A stretch of DNA of 64,000 nucleotides from Caprella mutica (Eukaryota; Arthropoda; Malacostraca; Amphipoda; Caprellidae). Every line of letters begins with the position of its first letter. Positions within the stretch are counted from its first letter, which is position 1. Positions 59,242 to 64,000 of this stretch are shown one piece after another. The position numbers and the translations under genes were made by a program. The notes beneath the pieces were generated by a model that saw only the letters and a program-made list of their open reading frames with translations, was not told the origin of the DNA and did no database searches. The DNA lies in the NCBI GenBank assembly GCA_947561585.1, contig CANNZV010002293.1:62001-126000 (forward strand), in the 5' to 3' direction.

Positions 59242-60643
59242 ATATTATGTAGATTGTTTTTTTACCGAATTCCAATCGTTTTCCAAATTTACTTTAACTG
59301 AATTATATTTATAGTTATTAATATTATTGATATACTATATCAAAATCATATTATGAAGAATAGTATAATAAAATTAAGATATTATTGTTAATCATGACAG
59401 AGTTAGCGCGAGGAATAGCCATATGCAATATGAGACTCGCTGAGAATTTTCATTCGTACATTAATTAGAACACTGGCTGCGAAAAGAAGACAGCTTTGTG
59501 GCCAAATTTTATGTCGCGGGTAAAAATTAAATAAGTAGCCACAGCCATAAAGTGGATCGAAAGAGAACCAAATTTGGTTGCAGAAAAGAAAAATCGTTGA
59601 AGATTGACCAAATCCGTCGATGTCAAACTGGCTAAAAGACGCATTGTGAGTCGAAAACTCATCATCAGAGCAGTCAATGAATACCTTGGGATGAAGTGAC
59701 ATCGAAACCCCCTCATTGCTCGCTCAGGAGCTGTAAGTGTTGATACTTAATGAAAGATTTCCCATCATCTAGTGAACAAAGTAGTACATGTTCACATTTT
59801 CCCGATGAGAAAAATATTGTTTACGAGACTGCAACGTGATTTATTGCCTGTAACACTTCAGAAACACTTCAGAAATTCTGAATAATATTTTTTCGTAGAA
59901 ACTGCGTAGAAACTGCGCTGCTACAAAAGTCATACTATTGTAAAACGAGTCTATATATTTAACTAAAGGAGAATATTTTCTTGTTAAATTTGTATACCCT
60001 TTATCTCTCAGTCTCACATATCCTTAAATATAAGTTTTATTTAACCCTATATTAAAATTCAGTTATTTGATGAAATTTTACAATTAAGTGAAATTTAAAA
60101 ATTAAGTGAATTTTGGTATTTATTACAATTCAGTAATTTAGTGAAATTTTGTATTCAGAATTTTTTTGTAATTTAGTAAAATCTAAAATTCAGTAAATTT
60201 CAATAATCTAGTAAAATTGAACAATAATTTAGCGATATATAGCAGCTAATTACTGGAACAAAAAGTAAATAATTATTATCAATTAAACTCTTTTGCACTC
60301 TTCTCCCCATCTCTCTTCTGCTCAAAATATTTAATGTCTAAGTCTGCAAATTATTTCTAATTATATAAAGAAGATTTGCTATAATAAAAAAATATTCATT
60401 ATTCGTAAAAATGAAGTGAACATCCACGCGATGCAGTTATTTTTTGTTAAGGGATAAGTTGGGCAGAAACTTCATGTTAGGACAGTGAATATCTGTATAC
60501 TTTGTTTTCTAAAATATTAAGATAAATCATTTTGAAAATAATGATAATACTATATGAGCATTATTATTATTTGGCGGTATTATTTTGTAATAAAATTCTA
60601 TTATTTTGTAATAAAATTCTTTACCAACGTTACCAACGTTAAG
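59242..60643. other. AT-rich stretch with decayed simple repeat
   Basis: Positions 60055-60230 hold a degenerate repeat of AATTCAGT/TAGTGAAATTT words. Two overlapping minus-strand frames at 59403-59716 are open but show no motif I recognise. Positions 60296-60352 are the partner of the dispersed repeat at 33776-33838. A 21-bp duplication (TATTTTGTAATAAAATTCT and flanks) at about 60580-60622 lies just before the retrotransposon's truncated 5' end. Confidence 0.45.
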
Positions 60644-61681
60644 ATTGAGGGAGACTCACTTGTGCAGGCATCGTTGCCCGTACGGTTTGGGGGGTTAGGA
60701 ATCAGGATGTCTAAGGACATTGCGCTACCCGCATTCATTTCTTCCCTTCATGCTACCGAGGATTTGGTTAGATCCATTCTGTGCAGAACACAGATTGATG
60801 ATGACCGAGAGCTTGGAGCAGCAGTGGAGAAATGGCAAAGTGAGGGTTTAGCCTTAGCTGAGGGAGCTAATGAGAGTCGGCAGAGGTCATGGGATGACCC
60901 TAAGTCGGTAGCCACTGTGGCCAGACTGCTCGAGGAGGCTGATCAATTGTCTAGGGCACGTCTGCTGGCATCTGCATGTAGAGAGAGCGGACTTTGGTTA
61001 CATGCGCTTCCAGTTCCTACACTTGGAACGCTACTCGACGCAGAGTCTTTTCGGGTTGCGATTGCGCTACGTGTTGGTGCGGACATCTGTGAGCCACACG
61101 TGTGCCGATGCGGCCAGAGGGTGGATTCAAGGGGACTTCACGGTCTATCATGTCGCTACAGTGCTGGACGCCATCCGAGACATGCAGCCCTGAATGATGT
61201 TATTAGGAGAGCTTTGATTTCGGCTGGTATCCCTTCAGTGCTTGAGCCTCTGGGGGTTGATAGGGGTGATGGTAAGCGGCCTGATGGTATCTCAGTCTTC
61301 TCTTTTACAGATGGGAGGTGTCTTTGTTGGGATGCAACATGTGTAGACACTTACGCGGCGTCTCACTTGATCGACTCGGCATTGTCACCTGGTAGCGCAG
61401 CCAAGGAGGCGGAGGGGAGGAAGCGACACAAATATGCGGCTCTTGGCATTCGATATCGGTTCGAACCCATAGCGGTGGAAACGGCAGGTAGCTATGGTGA
61501 AACGACAGGCGCACTCCTTACTGAAATCGGCCGTCGCATTACCGACGTCACTGATGATGTGAGAGAGACCTTTTGGTTAGAGCAGAGAGTTGGTTTGGCA
61601 GTTCAGAGGGGCAATGCTTTCAGTATCCTGACGTCAGTCAAGGAGAAGTATGATGACCGCAGTTTGGGTGTTGCCCTGTGA
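60644..61681 (+). pseudogene. RT thumb, zinc knuckle and PD-(D/E)XK endonuclease of a non-LTR element (5' partial, otherwise intact)
   Basis: Residues are numbered from the upstream ATG at 60554; those before about 34 are host-like AT-rich sequence. LPVRFGGLGIRMSKDIALPA (41-60) is the end of the polymerase or thumb. A zinc-knuckle-like cluster follows: C179, C184, C186, H196 and C200. Then comes a restriction-like nuclease: KRPDG (241-245) and a Trp-Asp pair at 259-260 (CLCWDATCVDTYA), followed by AEGRKRHKY (286-294) and FEPIAVETAGSYG (303-315). The R2-type endonuclease has a CCHC cluster, then KPD, then a strand ending in Asp, then K..KY, in this order. The frame is uninterrupted for 342 codons, so the insertion is fairly young. 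The polymerase catalytic core is missing because of 5' truncation. Smaller frames at 61002-61193 (plus), 61156-61350 (minus) and 61305-61514 (minus) are shadows. Confidence 0.85.
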
Positions 61682-61875
61682 CCTGCTATAGGCACCTCAC
61701 AGTCGGTTGGAGGCCACTACCATTGGCGATGGTCGGAGCCATGGTCGTAGAGCAGAGAAGCTTATCTTTCATTTTTTTAATGTTCATTGTCTTAATAAAG
61801 ATAATTGCTTTTTTTAAAATTATTTAAAGGAGGTTTGCTTCTTCTGGCAGGGGGCCTTTTTAAAAAAAAAAAAAA
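60644..61875 (+). mobile_element. 5'-truncated non-LTR retrotransposon with restriction-like endonuclease
   Basis: The segment starts abruptly, with a GC-richer composition, at about 60644. It contains the 3' part of a polyprotein frame (stop at 61679-61681), a 3' untranslated tail of about 180 bp with two AATAAA-like words, and a final poly(A) of 15 bases at 61861-61875. The head-truncated form with an A tail fits target-primed reverse transcription. The same 3' tail is found alone at 47421-47513, so the family has inserted at least twice in the window. Confidence 0.9.
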
Positions 61876-64000
61876 ATTCTTTTATAATGCTCACAGGTTT
61901 ATTTCGATATTCTTTTAATGAAGATAATTTTACAGATTGAATATTACTATGTATATTATGTATATTATTGTATATTATTCCAATTACTTATAAAAAATAT
62001 TGATTGTATAGGAAATATAAAACTTTATTCTCCTGTCAGAAAAGTAATGCCTTATTTGACTATTTCTTCTATTATTCTTAGACAATATTTCGGTGATTTA
62101 TTTTGTACTTTCAGGTGAACTTAATGATAATAAAATCTTCCATTATGATAATTGATAATAATGAGAAAATCGTTCTTCGTACTTACTGCTTCTTTATTTG
62201 AATATTTTTGATTTATAATCTTCTTCTTCATCTCAATCCCTCTTCATTTCTTTTTCTCTTTCCATCTCCTTCTCACGGCTGCAGAGTATCGATGCAATGA
62301 CTTCATTTGACTCATTAAATGCATCAGCATCAGGTTGCGTGCAAAATAAGGTCTGTTCCAAAGTATCTCAGTCTCCAAATTACCAGAGATTATCTTCATG
62401 TTGAGTGAGTTCATCCTTTAACATGTGGGAATTAAACCATACACTTATTTAGAACTGAGTTTAATCTGACTGAGGAGTTTAATCTCGACAAACCAAATTC
62501 ATTCAATATAATAACACTATTCATATCGCTCATGGGTAAATAAAATTTGGCCCAGTACATTAATATGATAAAAGCTATTAATTTACAAAAAATCAAATAA
62601 TGGGGTACTAGATGGTTAGATGGAAAGAGATGGCAGACTGAAAAGTAATCTAGAAATTACATGGGGTACATGGGGTTGCTGTGGTTTTTCATTCTCATGG
62701 AATGTTACCTTGGTAGAAGTTCGGTTCAATGTGGAGAATCCATCCCATTGAATTGTCATATAGGCAAAACCTGATTTACGTATAGAGTATTAACGTATAT
62801 ATGGCTGAAACTAGATTAACGTATTGGAAAGATTATATCCTGGAATAGGGAGGATTTAATCAGTCGAAATTAATAAAATATTGATATATTGATGTTAAAC
62901 TATTTTTCTTTATTAAACTATCTCCTCGGCAACATCCTTTGCCAAGATGGTTTCAACATAACAGGCTTCATCCCAGCTGTCACCATGTTGGCCCATTTGG
63001 CAAAAAACCACACAGTACAAATGTGATTTGTGAACCTAGTACCCACATGGTTCCCATTAATTTTGATTGGTTGGGTAATCCTTACCTAAATCATTATTAA
63101 CTATTCTGTATAAATCTGTGAGTCAATATAAAACTATTTAGACTATCTTTCCCACTTTCTGTTTATTCTATTTCACATGTCTCAAATTTATGCCGGTTTC
63201 AGTTCCTGAAAACAGAGAGATAAATAAATTTTATTGACTAATTCAGAAGTAACGGTCTGATCTTAATGTTGCTAAGAGATTTATTTACTTCGCGAAACGC
63301 ACAAATATAATATACACTATTTTCTTTTATAATTTGAATTAAAATATCCCTCCTGAAGTGATAATTTGTACTAATATTTTTTCATCCATTTTAGAACGGA
63401 ACAACAATGATATTGTAAAGTGAATATAAGTTGGGGAAAAAAGTATTTCGTATTTATTTGAATTGGATTTTCTCAAAGCATAATTTGCGTAATAGTTTTG
63501 GCCCGTCTGTGAGTCTAAACTGGTAGGACATTTTTTTATTTGTTTTGTTTTTTAGATCAATGCTTGATTTTCTTTAATTTTGTCACTGTAACTAAATACC
63601 AATGACTTTTAGCTACATACATACATACATATACATAACTTCATGCAATTGATTAATGCTAACTAAAAATTAGACCAATTCAGAGCCATCTGACTTACAA
63701 TGATTATAACCCGCAATTTATTTAATAATCTCTATTTAACTATTAATTCAGTTCACATTGACCAAATATTGTTCTGAAGTGCTGCTCTATATAATAATAA
63801 ATGTTTAAACCTAAACATTTTCAATTTAATGTTCCAATTTTAATTATATTTATGTTTGTCCTTTGAGTTTCAAACATTAATTACCTAAAGGCACATCAAA
63901 CAATTCTCAAACCAAAATAAAGTCTCCATGTCGAATAACATTTATCTCGACAGAGTCGAAAACAAAACTGTCGAATTCAAATTGTGGGGAAAACCTCTTA
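61876..64000. other. AT-rich non-genic stretch to the right edge
   Basis: No supported gene. ACATACATACATACATATAC at 63615-63635 is a short simple repeat. A frame at 61918-62118 is AT-driven and motif-free. Nothing else recognised. Confidence 0.5.

Noticed and set aside
59403..59716. Two overlapping minus-strand frames of 83 and 99 codons
   Set aside because: They overlap in different frames, have no recognisable motif, and no splice or promoter signal was seen. I could not choose either as real.

Overview
This window looks like intergenic or deeply intronic DNA from an arthropod, most likely an insect. The bulk is strongly AT-rich. I recognise no intact host gene, and most of what can be named is transposon or satellite DNA. 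The evidence for an animal nuclear genome is the set of families present: a decayed mariner-superfamily transposase, a Tc1-type transposase remnant, a Merlin-like element with an 8-bp target duplication, two kinds of non-LTR retrotransposon, a tRNA-derived SINE and several megasatellite-like arrays. A hemipteran is a plausible guess, but the sequence does not prove it.

Layout. 1-5 kb: a 24-bp tandem array, a dispersed repeat, a Merlin-type element (1756-2238), a foldback MITE (2626-2972) and a tRNA-derived SINE (about 3973-4205). 7-10 kb: an element carrying 21 copies of a 55-bp repeat, a second copy of the dispersed repeat, a candidate coding exon (9171-9296) and a 12-copy 43-bp array. 12.8-14.4 kb: a Tc1 transposase relic and a TA-flanked element with eight copies of a subterminal motif. 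18.1-20.9 kb: a 32-bp satellite with higher-order periods. 24.3-26.4 kb: two foldback elements almost touching, then a second copy of the 55-bp-repeat element with only 4 units. 27-36 kb: mostly featureless AT-rich DNA with one weak exon candidate and a cluster of pogo-type terminal sequences. 37.8-46.7 kb: a 22-bp satellite with a period of about 1.47 kb, an assembly gap, and a 3.5-kb mariner element inserted in the satellite. 47-55 kb: mostly featureless. 55.9-58.6 kb: a long-TIR element split by a decayed RNase H-type non-LTR retrotransposon. 59-62 kb: a 43-bp array and the 3' half of a non-LTR retrotransposon with a restriction-like endonuclease domain.

The recurring theme is terminal or internal transposon sequence that has been multiplied: subterminal motif clusters in two TA-flanked elements, a duplicated Merlin terminus, a pogo terminal motif turned into a 19-bp minisatellite, and one element whose internal 55-bp repeat differs in copy number between two insertions. 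The three very long open frames on the minus strand at 37.7-43.0 kb are a by-product of a 22-bp repeat that has no stop in any of its three minus-strand frames. I do not call them a protein.

All counts and alignments were made by eye. Superfamily names rest on motifs and target-site duplications seen in the sequence, not on database searches.
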